From: Halomonas campaniensis
Lineage (GTDB): Bacteria > Pseudomonadota > Gammaproteobacteria > Pseudomonadales > Halomonadaceae
Reading direction: 5' to 3'
Assembly: GCF_002211105.1 (NCBI RefSeq)
Contig: NZ_JPUA01000001.1
Location: forward strand, 114,059-166,739
DNA length: 52,681 bases
Positions 1 to 8,935 of the stretch are shown here, piece by piece. The translations under genes and the position numbers were made by a program. The notes beneath the pieces are model-generated. The model was given only the letters and a program-made list of their open reading frames with translations, was not told the origin of the DNA and searched no databases. Within the stretch, counting starts at the first letter, position 1, and each line of letters opens with the position of its first letter.

Positions 1-237
1 GGCGATGTCTCAGTAGGCGGCGAGTCGGTCAAGCCGCACCATTTGATTGAAGTAGATCGTGACGGCGATAGCCTCGTCATTGAAGCCAGCAGCGACGCGC
101 GCTTGCTGTTTGGTCACGGCGAGGTAATTGATGAGCCGGTCTACTCCCATGGCCCCTTTGTGATGAACACCCGCGAAGAGATCGTTCAGGCGGTCGAGGA
201 CTATCAGAACGGTAAGTTTGGCGGACTGGATGCCTAG
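1..237 (+). CDS. Pirin family protein, C-terminal part (5' end outside window)
   Basis: The reading frame is open from base 1 and ends at a TAG at 235-237, giving the last 78 residues of a longer protein. The stretch with R-L-L-F-G-H-G-E, then G-P-F-V-M-N-T, then E-E-I-x-x-A-x-x-D-Y-Q-x-G-x-F-G is the typical C-terminus of pirin-family bicupins, which are about 230-290 residues long. Pirins are cytoplasmic cupins; some have quercetinase activity and others modulate enzymes or transcription. The metal-binding N-terminal cupin is not in the window, so no specific role can be given. The gene converges on the glycosylase gene with only 3 bp between stop codons. Confidence 0.85.
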   Translation, partial: GDVSVGGESVKPHHLIEVDRDGDSLVIEASSDARLLFGHGEVIDEPVYSHGPFVMNTREEIVQAVEDYQNGKFGGLDA

Positions 238-240
238 TAT

Positions 241-867
241 TTAAAGCGGCTCGCCGCGATAGTAGTGCCACAGAAACAGCGAACCCACGCTGCGCCAGGG
301 CGACCAGTGCTCCACCAGCTGGCGGGCCTGTTTAGGCGTGGGTTTGTCGTCCATGCCTTTTAAGCGGCCAAGCGCCACTCGCAGAGCAAGATCATCAGCG
401 GGGAAGATATCCGGGCGTTTTAGCGAGAACATTAGGTAGATCTCCGCACTCCAGCGGCCAAAGCCACGCAGCTGGGTAATCGCGGCAATCGCCTCGTCGT
501 CGCTTAGTTGCTCAAGCCCCTCGGCGCTAAAGGTGCCTGCCAGCTCCGCTTTTGCCAGGCCCTTGGCGTACTCAATCTTGCGCCAGGAGAGCCCCGCATC
601 GCGCAGCGCTTGATCCTCTACCTCCATCACTGCTTTGGCGTGCAGCTCGGGCAGCAGTGTATTTACACGACCCATAATCGCTCGGGCCGCTTCGGTGGAT
701 AGCTGTTGGCTAACGATGGTCGAGAAAAATGTCGCAAAACCCTGGTCGCGCTGGCGTGGGGCAGGGGCGCCCACCAATGGGTAGGCGCGGGCAATATCGG
801 GGTCGGCCCTGGCGAGTTCAGCCATGGCGTGTTCGATCGTGTTAAAAGATGGGTTATCAGGTGACAT
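241..867 (-). CDS. DNA-3-methyladenine glycosylase II-like (AlkA/HhH-GPD family)
   Basis: The 208-residue protein belongs to the HhH-GPD base-excision repair glycosylases, which remove alkylated bases such as 3-methyladenine from DNA. The helix-hairpin-helix lies at about residues 133-147 (L-R-G-F-G-R-W-S-A). It is followed by P-A-D-D-L, where D159 matches the catalytic aspartate of AlkA (PDD). The protein is shorter than E. coli AlkA (282) because it lacks the N-terminal domain, as in many bacterial MAG II enzymes. The 147-bp intergenic region shared with the divergent hipA gene contains three palindromes. The nearest is only 19 bp upstream of this start codon, so it could also affect this gene. 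Confidence 0.88.
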   Translation of the reverse strand: MSPDNPSFNTIEHAMAELARADPDIARAYPLVGAPAPRQRDQGFATFFSTIVSQQLSTEAARAIMGRVNTLLPELHAKAVMEVEDQALRDAGLSWRKIEYAKGLAKAELAGTFSAEGLEQLSDDEAIAAITQLRGFGRWSAEIYLMFSLKRPDIFPADDLALRVALGRLKGMDDKPTPKQARQLVEHWSPWRSVGSLFLWHYYRGEPL

Positions 868-885
868 TATTACTCCTGGCTAAAA

Positions 886-903
886 TGAGTATTATACTGC
901 TCA
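886..903. promoter_or_regulatory. Candidate HipB operator O1 (18-bp palindrome)
   Basis: TGAGTATTATACTGCTCA fits TGAGYA-N6-TRCTCA, an inverted repeat found three times between the alkA-like gene and hipA. I infer that it is an operator for the HTH protein encoded downstream. This copy lies closest to the divergent glycosylase gene. Confidence 0.6.
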
Positions 904-926
904 CTATTTGGGTTTTAATATATTTA

Positions 927-944
927 TGAGCATTAAAATGCACA
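927..944. promoter_or_regulatory. Candidate HipB operator O2 (degenerate palindrome)
   Basis: TGAGCATTAAAATGCACA has the perfect left arm and a right arm with one change (CACA for CTCA). It starts 41 bp after O1 and 42 bp before O3, about four helical turns each way, so the three sites would face the same side of the DNA. Confidence 0.55.
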
Positions 945-968
945 TTTAGGTGCCTTGAACTACACTAT

Positions 969-986
969 TGAGCATTAAACTACTCA
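969..986. promoter_or_regulatory. Candidate HipB operator O3 (18-bp palindrome)
   Basis: TGAGCATTAAACTACTCA is a full match to TGAGYA-N6-TRCTCA. It ends 28 bp before the hipA ATG, a position expected to block transcription or early elongation when bound. Confidence 0.6.
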
Positions 987-1014
987 GTTATTAACTGCCC
1001 AATTAAGGTGGCCC

Positions 1015-2361
1015 ATGTTGCTAACCATCCAGGCATTTCATCATGGCCAGTGGCACGATGCCGCCGAGCTGGTGATTGAGCATACAGCGCAAGGTCGCCG
1101 AGGTTCTGCGCGTTTGGGCTATATCACCGATTATGCGCTTGAATGGCTGGATCGCGATGACGAGCATGCTTGCAGCCTGCGCTTGCCCATTGAGCTAATG
1201 AATACCCATCAATCGCCACGCTGGTTCGCTTTTTTAGACGATATCATGCCTTCCGGGGCCAGCCGTCGTTACTGGGTCACGCAGTTAGGGATATCGGCGC
1301 TTACCGAGGCTGAACAAGATTACGCCCTATTGGCTAACGGGACGATTGCGCCGGTGGGTAATTTACGTATTAAAGAGGCGCTTCCCGAGCGTCCAGTAGG
1401 TAGCACGCTAGAGCAGCAGCGTTTTGCTTTACGCGATGTTGTGGATCGGGATAGCGATTTTCTTGCCTATGCGCAGCAGATGGGCGCTGCCGGGGGGGGA
1501 GCTACCGGGGCTGGCGGCGAAGCGCCTAAGCTACTGCTTCGCTGTTCGCCAGACGATCAGGTCTGGATCGATACCTATCAGGATGATACGGCGAATACAG
1601 ACCAGCACTATCTGGTGAAATTTCCTCGCGGCCAACGCACCGAGCTTGATAACAATATCCTCCGTGCGGAGTACCATTTCTATCATGAGCTGGCGTCACT
1701 CGGCGTGGCGACCATCGACACTCAAGGGATGCGGCTACTGGAAGGCGAGCGCTATCCATCGCTGTGGTTGCCCCGCTTTGATGTTGATTACCTCGCTGGG
1801 AAGCGAGCACTGTATGGGCTGGAGTCGGTTTATTCCGTCATGGAGTGTCAGCCGGGAAGCTTCTTAAACCATTTTGCCGTGATTGAGGCTTTGGTTGGTC
1901 TGTTGAGCCAGCAATACCGCGTTCGCGAGTTAGGAGGTCATTTTGATACGGCACGTTTCGTGAGCGAGTGGGTGAAACGTGATCTGCTTAATGTCGCTTT
2001 TGCTAATAGCGATAACCATGGCCGCAATACGGCGCTGTTGAAAACGCCTCAGGGGATATGGCTGGCGCCAGTCTACGATTTTGCGCCCATGAAGGCTGAC
2101 CCAGAAGGCATTATTCGCACCACTACTTGGGGCTCGCCGTTTGAAGAGGGTTCTGAATTCAGCTGGGTAGCTATTGCAAAGAACTTAAATGCCTATGTAC
2201 CCCCCGAACAATTGATGGCAGAGCTAAAAGCGCTGGGGAATCAGTTAGTCGGGCTAAAAGAACGACTTGCTGCTCGGGGTGTCCCCGAATCGTTGTTAGC
2301 ATTGAATGCGTTGGGGTTGGATTATCTGGACGCTAAGCTGCGCCGCTGGGGGCTGGTATGA
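1015..2361 (+). CDS. HipA-family toxin kinase (type II toxin-antitoxin)
   Basis: The 448-residue protein has the HipA serine/threonine-kinase fold. It shows a glycine-rich phosphate loop at about 159-172 (ending G-G-E-A-P-K), an ATP-binding lysine in V-K-F-P (K202), the catalytic S-D-N-H-G-R-N at 332-338, and a metal-binding aspartate in V-Y-D-F (D355). HipA kinases phosphorylate translation factors such as glutamyl-tRNA synthetase and cause dormancy. The long form with an N-terminal region before the kinase core resembles the YjjJ/HipH-like branch. An AAGG ribosome site precedes the ATG. The stop overlaps the hipB start (ATGA). The order toxin then antitoxin is the reverse of E. coli hipBA. 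Confidence 0.88.
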   Translation: MLLTIQAFHHGQWHDAAELVIEHTAQGRRGSARLGYITDYALEWLDRDDEHACSLRLPIELMNTHQSPRWFAFLDDIMPSGASRRYWVTQLGISALTEAEQDYALLANGTIAPVGNLRIKEALPERPVGSTLEQQRFALRDVVDRDSDFLAYAQQMGAAGGGATGAGGEAPKLLLRCSPDDQVWIDTYQDDTANTDQHYLVKFPRGQRTELDNNILRAEYHFYHELASLGVATIDTQGMRLLEGERYPSLWLPRFDVDYLAGKRALYGLESVYSVMECQPGSFLNHFAVIEALVGLLSQQYRVRELGGHFDTARFVSEWVKRDLLNVAFANSDNHGRNTALLKTPQGIWLAPVYDFAPMKADPEGIIRTTTWGSPFEEGSEFSWVAIAKNLNAYVPPEQLMAELKALGNQLVGLKERLAARGVPESLLALNALGLDYLDAKLRRWGLV

Positions 2362-2678
2362 AACGCAAAGAACTCTCTAGCATTGAGCGCGAGGCACTGC
2401 TTATGGCGCTATTGTCCCAGCTGCTGCGTGAAGAGATCAGCTCAGGGCAGGTGCTGCGCCAACTGCGCCGCGACGTGTTGGGAATGTCGCAGACACAATA
2501 TGCCGAGCTGGTGGGTATCAGTCGCCGCACTTTATCTGATCTGGAAGCCGATAAAGCAAGCCCTACACTGGCTTTGCTAAACCAAGTATTCCACCCGCTG
2601 GGTCTGCAAACCGGCTTGGTGCCGCGTAACCGCCATCTGCGTGAGCGCTTGCTTTCAGTGGAAGCTCCTAGCGCCTAA
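2358..2678 (+). CDS. HipB-like XRE-family antitoxin/repressor
   Basis: The 106-residue protein has a Cro/C1-type helix-turn-helix at about residues 30-85 (G-M-S-Q-T-Q-Y-A-E-L-V-G-I-S-R-R-T-L-S-D-L-E). The recognition helix lies around S-R-R-T-L. It overlaps hipA by 4 bp, so translation is probably coupled. By analogy with HipB it should bind and neutralise the kinase and repress the operon, most likely through the three palindromes upstream of hipA. The N-terminal 28 residues (K-R-K-E-L-S-S-I-E-R-E-A-L-L) form a predicted helix that could contact the toxin; that part is inference. Confidence 0.85.
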   Translation: MKRKELSSIEREALLMALLSQLLREEISSGQVLRQLRRDVLGMSQTQYAELVGISRRTLSDLEADKASPTLALLNQVFHPLGLQTGLVPRNRHLRERLLSVEAPSA

Positions 2679-2838
2679 CCGCCACACACCTTATCTCCAC
2701 ACATTTCCTATTCAGCCCAATTTAATGATTGTGTTCGCCCGCTAACTTTTTAAACGCAGCATGTTTCTACTTTCGTCTAATCCTGCGATCATTTGCGCCA
2801 TCGTGATACCAATCGGGCGGTATCCCAAGGAGTTAAGC

Positions 2839-4050
2839 ATGCAGGATTCGACAGCATCGTCGTCTCAAGGGCTGGCGCGCAACCCGCGGCTGGCCGAATT
2901 TGTGTTGGCGCTGGGTGGCTTTGGGATTGGCACCAGCGAGTTTGTGATTATGGGCCTGATGAACCGCGTGGCGGGAGATTTAGCGGTGACCGTGCCCCAG
3001 GTGGGTTACGCAATAAGCAGCTACGCCTTGGGCGTGGTGGTCGGTGCGCCGCTGATTTCAGCGCTGGCGGCGCGGGTACCTAGGCGGACGCTGTTGATCG
3101 TGCTGATGCTGGTATTTGCGGTGGGCAATATTGCCAGCGCCATGGCGCCGGGGTTCTTATCGTTTGTGGGCCTGCGTTTTCTCGCTGGCCTGCCCCACGG
3201 CGCCTATTTTGGTATCGCCGCGCTGGTGGCCGCGGGGGCCGTACCGATAGACCAACGGGCCCGGGCTGTTTCCCGGGTGATGATGGGTTTAACCGTGGCG
3301 ATTTTGATCGGTGCACCGCTGGGGACTTGGGCGGGTAATCTCTTGGGGTGGCAAATCGCTTTTGCGGGCGTGGGTGGCATTGCGCTGCTCACCGCGCTGT
3401 TAATCCGCTTGTATGTGCCGGTTCAGCCTATTGATACCCTGGCAAGCCCCGTGAGAGAGCTGTCAGCGCTGCTTAAACAGCGAGTCCTGGTCACCCTGGC
3501 GCTTGCCTGCATCGGCTGCGGCGGCATGTTTGCCATTTTTAGTTATGTGATGCCGACGTTAACCCAGCAGGCGGGTATGAGCGAGGCGTTGGGGCCGCTG
3601 GTGCTGGTGATCTTCGGCCTGGGCTCTATTGCCGGTAATTTAATTGGCGGGCGCATGGCGGATAAAAATCTGATGCGCGCTATTCCACGCATCCTGATCT
3701 GGTGTGGCGTGGTTCAGGGGCTATTTTACTTTGCCGCCAATAATGTCTGGACGGGGTTGCTGTTCGTCGGCTTGGTGGGTACCAGTATGGCGTTAGCGCC
3801 TTCACTACAAACCCGCTTAATGGATGTGGCGGAAGATGCCCAAACCATGGCGGCCTCCCTTAACCATGCAGCCTTTAACGGCGCTAATGCGCTAGGGGCG
3901 TGGCTTGCCGGGCTTGCGATCAGCGCTGGCTTTAGTTGGTCGAGTACGGGGCTAGTGGGCGCTGGTTTGGCGCTCTGCGGCTTGGTGATTTTTGCCGCTG
4001 GGCGCTGGCTGGAAAAGCGTACTTATGGCGCCATGACCCAGCGTGCCTGA
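2839..4050 (+). CDS. MFS transporter, AraJ/PbuE-type DHA1 drug/metabolite exporter
   Basis: With a start at the ATG at 2839, which has AAGGAG 7 bp upstream, the protein has 403 residues and about 12 hydrophobic segments. A longer reading frame opens at 2761 but has no ribosome site. G-x-x-x-x-G-T-S-E-F-V-I-M-G-L in segment 1 and the G-L-P-H-G-A-Y-F-G segment are typical of the AraJ/YdhP-like 12-TM exporters. These move sugars, purines or drugs outward by proton antiport. The substrate cannot be deduced. The gene stands alone between hipB and a lipoprotein gene. Confidence 0.85.
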   Translation: MQDSTASSSQGLARNPRLAEFVLALGGFGIGTSEFVIMGLMNRVAGDLAVTVPQVGYAISSYALGVVVGAPLISALAARVPRRTLLIVLMLVFAVGNIASAMAPGFLSFVGLRFLAGLPHGAYFGIAALVAAGAVPIDQRARAVSRVMMGLTVAILIGAPLGTWAGNLLGWQIAFAGVGGIALLTALLIRLYVPVQPIDTLASPVRELSALLKQRVLVTLALACIGCGGMFAIFSYVMPTLTQQAGMSEALGPLVLVIFGLGSIAGNLIGGRMADKNLMRAIPRILIWCGVVQGLFYFAANNVWTGLLFVGLVGTSMALAPSLQTRLMDVAEDAQTMAASLNHAAFNGANALGAWLAGLAISAGFSWSSTGLVGAGLALCGLVIFAAGRWLEKRTYGAMTQRA

Positions 4051-4142
4051 CGCTGCATGGTTATCGAACAGTGATAATTAACATGGCTAAAAAGTCGAAT
4101 TCTCTCTAATGTGTAAGAGCAGTAACCCATAAGGAGATGACC

Positions 4143-4394
4143 ATGCAGATTCAGGTATTGAATTCGACACGTATAGCGACACTCGGCGCGGTAATGGCGT
4201 TAACCATGGGCCTGGCCGGTTGCGGTACCTCTACCGGAGAGCGTGCCTCTAGCGGTGCCGGCATTGGTGCAGCCGTTGGCGCGGGTGCCGCCGCCGTGAC
4301 CGGGGGTAGCGTCGTTCAAGGCGCCGTTATCGGCGGTGGCGTTGGTGCTGCAACGGGGGCCGCCACGGATGCAGATGACATCAACCTGGAATAA
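4143..4394 (+). CDS. Small glycine-zipper lipoprotein
   Basis: An 83-residue protein starting at the second of two nearby ATGs. AAGGAG ends at 4136, which leaves 6 bp to the ATG at 4143 but none to the ATG at 4137. A signal peptide ends in a lipobox (L-A-G-C), so the mature protein should be a lipid-anchored envelope protein. The rest is a glycine zipper rich in G-x-x-x-G (G-A-G-I-G-A-A-V-G-A-G, then G-A-V-I-G-G-G-V-G-A-A-T-G), as in YMGG/OmpA-like glycine-zipper lipoproteins, followed by an acidic tail. Such domains insert in or span membranes; the exact function is unknown. Confidence 0.8.
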   Translation: MQIQVLNSTRIATLGAVMALTMGLAGCGTSTGERASSGAGIGAAVGAGAAAVTGGSVVQGAVIGGGVGAATGAATDADDINLE

Positions 4395-4409
4395 GTAGGC
4401 GTTGATCCA

Positions 4410-5105
4410 TTAGCGACACAGCCTAAATCCGCGCATGCCCATATGAAAGTGGTCGGCATGTGCGGCGTTGTAGTCAGGCCCTAGCACGTTGCCAAAGGCA
4501 TCGCAGGCTCCATCTCGGGCGGCCCGTAAGAACTCCCCCACCTCACCTTCATCATCCCAATGGTTAATCAGTGTAATGCGCTGCCCATTCTCAAATTGAA
4601 ACCCCGTTACATCCAGCGCCTCGGCGGTGGCGTGTTCGCTGCGTCGGCCTGTTTCACGCCCGTAAACATTACGGCAGGCAAAACTACCCACGTGGTTAAC
4701 CTGACTTATCCGGCTACCCATAATCTCTTCCGCTGAAGGCTGTAACGCATGGCGTTCATACATGACCCAGGCCAGCGCCAAGGGGCAGGTCGCCACAAAA
4801 CTCTGGTTAAAAGAAACGCCGCTGGCTTGCATACGCACGACATTGGTAAGCGGGCAGCTTGCCGTAGGGGAGTAATCTGCTAACGGCGTGTAGCTAAGTT
4901 CGCCATCAGGCACGGTATCTAAAGCCGCTAAACAGCCCTCACGGTCATCTGCTAGGCGGCTTAGCTTAAGTTTAGTCACCGGGGTGATCGGGTCATCAAT
5001 ATGCAGCGGTGCCCAGGGCGCCCAGTGGCGGGGAATCTCAATGATGCCTTTTTGAAGGGCTACGCCCAAGCCAATCAAGGCTAAAATAAATAGCGTACTG
5101 CGCAT
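4410..5105 (-). CDS. Extensin-like C-terminal domain protein (putative periplasmic metallopeptidase fold)
   Basis: A 231-residue protein starting at the ATG at 5105, which has GGGAGGT just upstream; an in-frame ATG at 5132 lacks a ribosome site. An N-terminal hydrophobic segment (L-F-I-L-A-L-I-G-L-G-V-A-L) anchors or exports it. The C-terminal part has the S-E-H-A-x-A-x-A-L-D-V-T-G-F and H-A-D-H-F-H-M-G motifs of the Extensin_C family. This family shares the metal-binding histidine and aspartate pattern of M15/LAS D,D-carboxypeptidases, so a role in peptidoglycan trimming is plausible but unproven. It converges on the lipoprotein gene, 15 bp apart. Confidence 0.85.
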   Translation of the reverse strand: MRSTLFILALIGLGVALQKGIIEIPRHWAPWAPLHIDDPITPVTKLKLSRLADDREGCLAALDTVPDGELSYTPLADYSPTASCPLTNVVRMQASGVSFNQSFVATCPLALAWVMYERHALQPSAEEIMGSRISQVNHVGSFACRNVYGRETGRRSEHATAEALDVTGFQFENGQRITLINHWDDEGEVGEFLRAARDGACDAFGNVLGPDYNAAHADHFHMGMRGFRLCR

Positions 5106-5238
5106 GCCTACCTCCCTGTATGTCATCGCCAAACGCTACAGTCGTCGCGCTGGGTGTGCGATACTGCGCAGCTTTACTGCTCTGCTGCAGTCGCTCAACT
5201 TGCTTTTACTTCGTATTCCGCCACTTATTTTTCGCTAA

Positions 5239-5889
<651 letters not shown>

Positions 5890-6008
5890 TCTATTCGGTT
5901 CTACCGTGTTTTTAAATACGGCTTTAAATGCGTTTTTTCCGCTGGGTCGATGCCGTTTTCAACTTTTTAACGGCGTCGGCCCGGTTCCGTCATAACAGGA
6001 AGGCTCCC

Positions 6009-6266
6009 ATGGCTCGCGTAACCGTTGAAGATTGTCTTGAAAATGTTGAAAACCGTTTCAAGCTGGTAATGATTTCCACCCAGCGGGCTCGCCAGTTGGC
6101 ACGCGGCTCTCGTGATGCGCTGCTACCCTGGGAAAACGATAAACCCACGGTGATGGCGCTGCGTGAAATTGCCGCAGGCTTGGTCGATCACACTGTGCTC
6201 GACGAGCCCGTTGAAGCCGCTGTTCGTCCGCGCCCGGCGATGGCGCCTACTCATATCGACGACTAA
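6009..6266 (+). CDS. rpoZ: RNA polymerase omega subunit
   Basis: The 85-residue protein [11 protein letters not shown] has the hallmark N-R-F-x-L-V-x-x-x-x-x-R-A-R-Q-L and [13 protein letters not shown] motifs of omega. Omega stabilises beta-prime and forms ppGpp site 1 in proteobacteria. I chose the ATG at 6009 because AGGAAGG lies just upstream and the family begins M-A-R-V-T. A longer frame from 5928 adds 27 residues that do not look like omega. The gene lies between gmk and spoT. Confidence 0.96.
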   Translation: MARVTVEDCLENVENRFKLVMISTQRARQLARGSRDALLPWENDKPTVMALREIAAGLVDHTVLDEPVEAAVRPRPAMAPTHIDD

Positions 6267-6298
6267 CGTTTTCAACGAAACCGATAGAGGCGCGGTAG

Positions 6299-8446
6299 AT
6301 GTTCACCATTGATGACCTGGCCGATAGACTCGGCGGCTATTTACCCCCGGATGAGATCCAGCAGGTCAAACGCGCCTTTTACTACGCTGAGCAGGCCCAC
6401 GACGGCCAGCGGCGGCGTTCCGGCGAGCCCTACGTTACCCACCCGCTTGCGGTGGCGAATATTCTTGCCAATATGCACATGGATCATCAAAGCCTGATGG
6501 CCGCCATGCTGCACGACGTTATCGAAGATACCGGGGTTTCCAAAAAAGCGCTGGAGGCCCAGTTTGGCAAACCGGTAGCCGAACTGGTGGACGGGGTATC
6601 CAAACTTACCCAAATCACTTTTGAAGACAAAGCCGTCGCCCAGGCGGAGAACTTCCAGAAGATGGTGCTGGCGATGTCGCGGGATATTCGCGTCATCATC
6701 GTTAAGCTGGCCGACCGGTTGCATAATATGCGCACCCTGGGCGCCCTGCGTCCGGACAAGAAGCGCCGCATCGCCCGTGAGACGTTGGAAATTTACGCAC
6801 GCATCGCTGGGCGGCTGGGTATCAATACGATTCGTATTGAGCTTGAGGATCTCTCCTTTCAAGCGATTCACCCTATGCGCGCGGAGCGTATCAAGCGCGC
6901 CGTTGCCAGTGCGCGGGGACATCGGCGCAGCGCTATGCGCGAAATACAGTCTTCGCTGCAAAAGAGTCTGGATGACGACGCACTTAACGGCACGGTGGTA
7001 GGACGCCAAAAGCATCTGCTGTCGATCTATAAAAAGATGCGCGACCAGCGTAAGCCCTTTGCCGAAATCATGGATGTGTTTGGTTTTCGCATCATTACCG
7101 AAGACGTGGCCAGCTGCTACCGTATTCTGGGCGTAGTGCATAACCTCTATAAGCCGGTGCCGGGGCGCTTTAAAGACTATATTGCGATCCCCAAAGCCAA
7201 CGGTTACCAGAGCCTGCATACCACCCTGTTTGGCTCCCGGGGTATGCCCATTGAAGTGCAGATACGCACCCGCGAAATGGAAGCGATGGCCAATAACGGC
7301 ATCGCCGCCCACTGGCTTTACAAGGCGGGCCAGACCTCGCATCCGATTGCTGAAGGCAGCCACGCCCGCGCCCGCGCCTGGGTGAAAGGGCTGCTGGAAA
7401 TGCAGCGTCACGCTGGCGACTCGCTGGAGTTTATCGAACACGTTAAAAACGACCTGTTTCCTGACGATATCTACGTGTTCACGCCTAAAGGCGACATTAT
7501 GGAGCTCCCCCAGGGCGCGACCGTAATCGACTTCGCTTACTCCGTGCATACGGATATTGGTAATAACTGCATCGCCTGCCGTATTGACCGCCATCTGGCA
7601 CCGCTTTCAACGCGCTTGGAGAGTGGCCAGACGCTGGAAATTATTACGGCCCCTGGTGCTAAGCCAAATCTTGCCTGGCTTAACTTTGTGACCACGGCAA
7701 AGGCGCGTTCAGCTATTCGTCACGCGCTAAAATATCAGCAGCAGACAGAAGCGATCATGCTGGGTCGGCGATTACTCAATAAAGCGCTGGCGCCCTTCGA
7801 TACCAGCCTGGAAGAGCTGGATGAGAGTGTCCTCAAGCGGGCCTTCAAAGAGCTGGATGTGACTTCCGAAGAGTCGCTATTGGAGTCGCTAGGGCTGGGT
7901 AACCGCATGACCCACGTGGTGGCTCGCCGCCTGGTGGATGCAGCCCATGGTGATGAGACCTATGAGCATCCTGCAGGCGTTGACGGTAGCAAAGCCGTGA
8001 TGATCAGCGGCAGCGAAGGCATGGTGCTTAACTTTGCGCGCTGTTGCCACCCACTGCCGGGCGATCCGGTGGTTGGCCACCTTTCCACGGGTAAAGGCTT
8101 GGTGGTGCATCGCGCCGAGTGTAAAAACGTGGTGGATAAGAACTTCGCCGATAAAAACGACCCTGATAAGCTCTTCGCGCTGGAGTGGTCGGACACTATT
8201 GATGAAGACTTCCCGGTCGCGCTGCGTATCGAGATTGAGAGCCGCCGCGGGTTAGTCGCAGAGCTTGCCGGGCTGGTCACCGATGCCGATGCCAATATTG
8301 AGCGGATTGGCATTGAAGAGCGTGATGCTCACCTTTCCACCGTCAATCTGACCCTGTCGGTGAAAGGCCGCGTGCATTTGGCGCGTATTATTAAGCGTAT
8401 CCGTAATCTTCCCAACGTTGGCAAGATAACCCGACTCGCCAATTAA
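6299..8446 (+). CDS. spoT: Bifunctional (p)ppGpp synthetase/hydrolase
   Basis: The 715-residue RSH protein has an N-terminal HD hydrolase (H48, then H-D at 72-73 within L-H-D-V-I-E-D-T). Next is a synthetase domain with R-F-K-D-Y-I-A-x-P-K-x-N-G-Y-Q-S-L-H-T, a TGS domain (D-I-Y-V-F-T-P-K-G), and a C-terminal conserved-cysteine/ACT region. Both catalytic halves look intact, which fits SpoT rather than RelA, whose HD is degenerate. It makes and removes the stringent-response alarmone. It follows rpoZ by 32 bp with a GAGG-type ribosome site and is probably cotranscribed with gmk-rpoZ. Confidence 0.96.
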   Translation: MFTIDDLADRLGGYLPPDEIQQVKRAFYYAEQAHDGQRRRSGEPYVTHPLAVANILANMHMDHQSLMAAMLHDVIEDTGVSKKALEAQFGKPVAELVDGVSKLTQITFEDKAVAQAENFQKMVLAMSRDIRVIIVKLADRLHNMRTLGALRPDKKRRIARETLEIYARIAGRLGINTIRIELEDLSFQAIHPMRAERIKRAVASARGHRRSAMREIQSSLQKSLDDDALNGTVVGRQKHLLSIYKKMRDQRKPFAEIMDVFGFRIITEDVASCYRILGVVHNLYKPVPGRFKDYIAIPKANGYQSLHTTLFGSRGMPIEVQIRTREMEAMANNGIAAHWLYKAGQTSHPIAEGSHARARAWVKGLLEMQRHAGDSLEFIEHVKNDLFPDDIYVFTPKGDIMELPQGATVIDFAYSVHTDIGNNCIACRIDRHLAPLSTRLESGQTLEIITAPGAKPNLAWLNFVTTAKARSAIRHALKYQQQTEAIMLGRRLLNKALAPFDTSLEELDESVLKRAFKELDVTSEESLLESLGLGNRMTHVVARRLVDAAHGDETYEHPAGVDGSKAVMISGSEGMVLNFARCCHPLPGDPVVGHLSTGKGLVVHRAECKNVVDKNFADKNDPDKLFALEWSDTIDEDFPVALRIEIESRRGLVAELAGLVTDADANIERIGIEERDAHLSTVNLTLSVKGRVHLARIIKRIRNLPNVGKITRLAN

Positions 8447-8545
8447 CGGCCTTATATAACGATATGCCGATAAAAAATTGGCAGTGATCGCTATTTTTCA
8501 TTATCAAATAATTAAGTATTACCTACTACAGGAGCGAACCAACCT

Positions 8546-8935
8546 ATGAGCAACAAGGCTGTTATCAACACCAGCAAAGCCCCTGCGGCTATCGGCCCTT
8601 ACTCCCAGGCCATAAAAGCGGGCAACACGGTTTATCTCTCCGGCCAAATTCCGCTTGATCCCGCCACCATGGCGATTGTGTCTGAAGATTTTGAAGCCCA
8701 GGCACGCCAAGTCTTCACCAATCTGCAAGCAGTGTGTGAAGAAGCGGCGGGCTCGCTAAGCGATATCGTTAAGCTGAATCTGTATCTGGTGGATTTGGAT
8801 AACTTTGCGATTGTTAACCAAGTCATGGAAGAGTTCTTCACCGCTCCTTTCCCCGCCCGCGCCGCCGTTGGCGTTAAAGCGCTGCCCAAAGGCAGCCAGG
8901 TGGAAGCGGAAGCGGTGATGGTTATCGGTGACTAG
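8546..8935 (+). CDS. ridA: Reactive intermediate/imine deaminase RidA
   Basis: The 129-residue Rid protein hydrolyses reactive enamines/imines (2-aminoacrylate) made by PLP enzymes. Typical features are [11 protein letters not shown] near the N-terminus, L-S-G-Q-I-P-L-D-P, and the active-site arginine in F-P-A-R-A-A-V-G-V, followed by V-E-A-E-A-V. CAGGAG lies upstream of the ATG. It follows spoT by 99 bp, a conserved neighbourhood in gammaproteobacteria. Its last 4 bp overlap the convergent epimerase gene. Confidence 0.95.
   Translation: MSNKAVINTSKAPAAIGPYSQAIKAGNTVYLSGQIPLDPATMAIVSEDFEAQARQVFTNLQAVCEEAAGSLSDIVKLNLYLVDLDNFAIVNQVMEEFFTAPFPARAAVGVKALPKGSQVEAEAVMVIGD

Noticed and set aside
2761..2838. 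N-terminal extension of the MFS transporter.
   Set aside because: No ribosome site at 2761; AAGGAG precedes the ATG at 2839 and the shorter form fits the family start.
6341..7594. Long open frame (417 codons) on the minus strand inside spoT.
   Set aside because: It is antisense to intact spoT catalytic domains, has no ribosome site or recognisable domain, and arises from the codon bias of a GC-rich gene.
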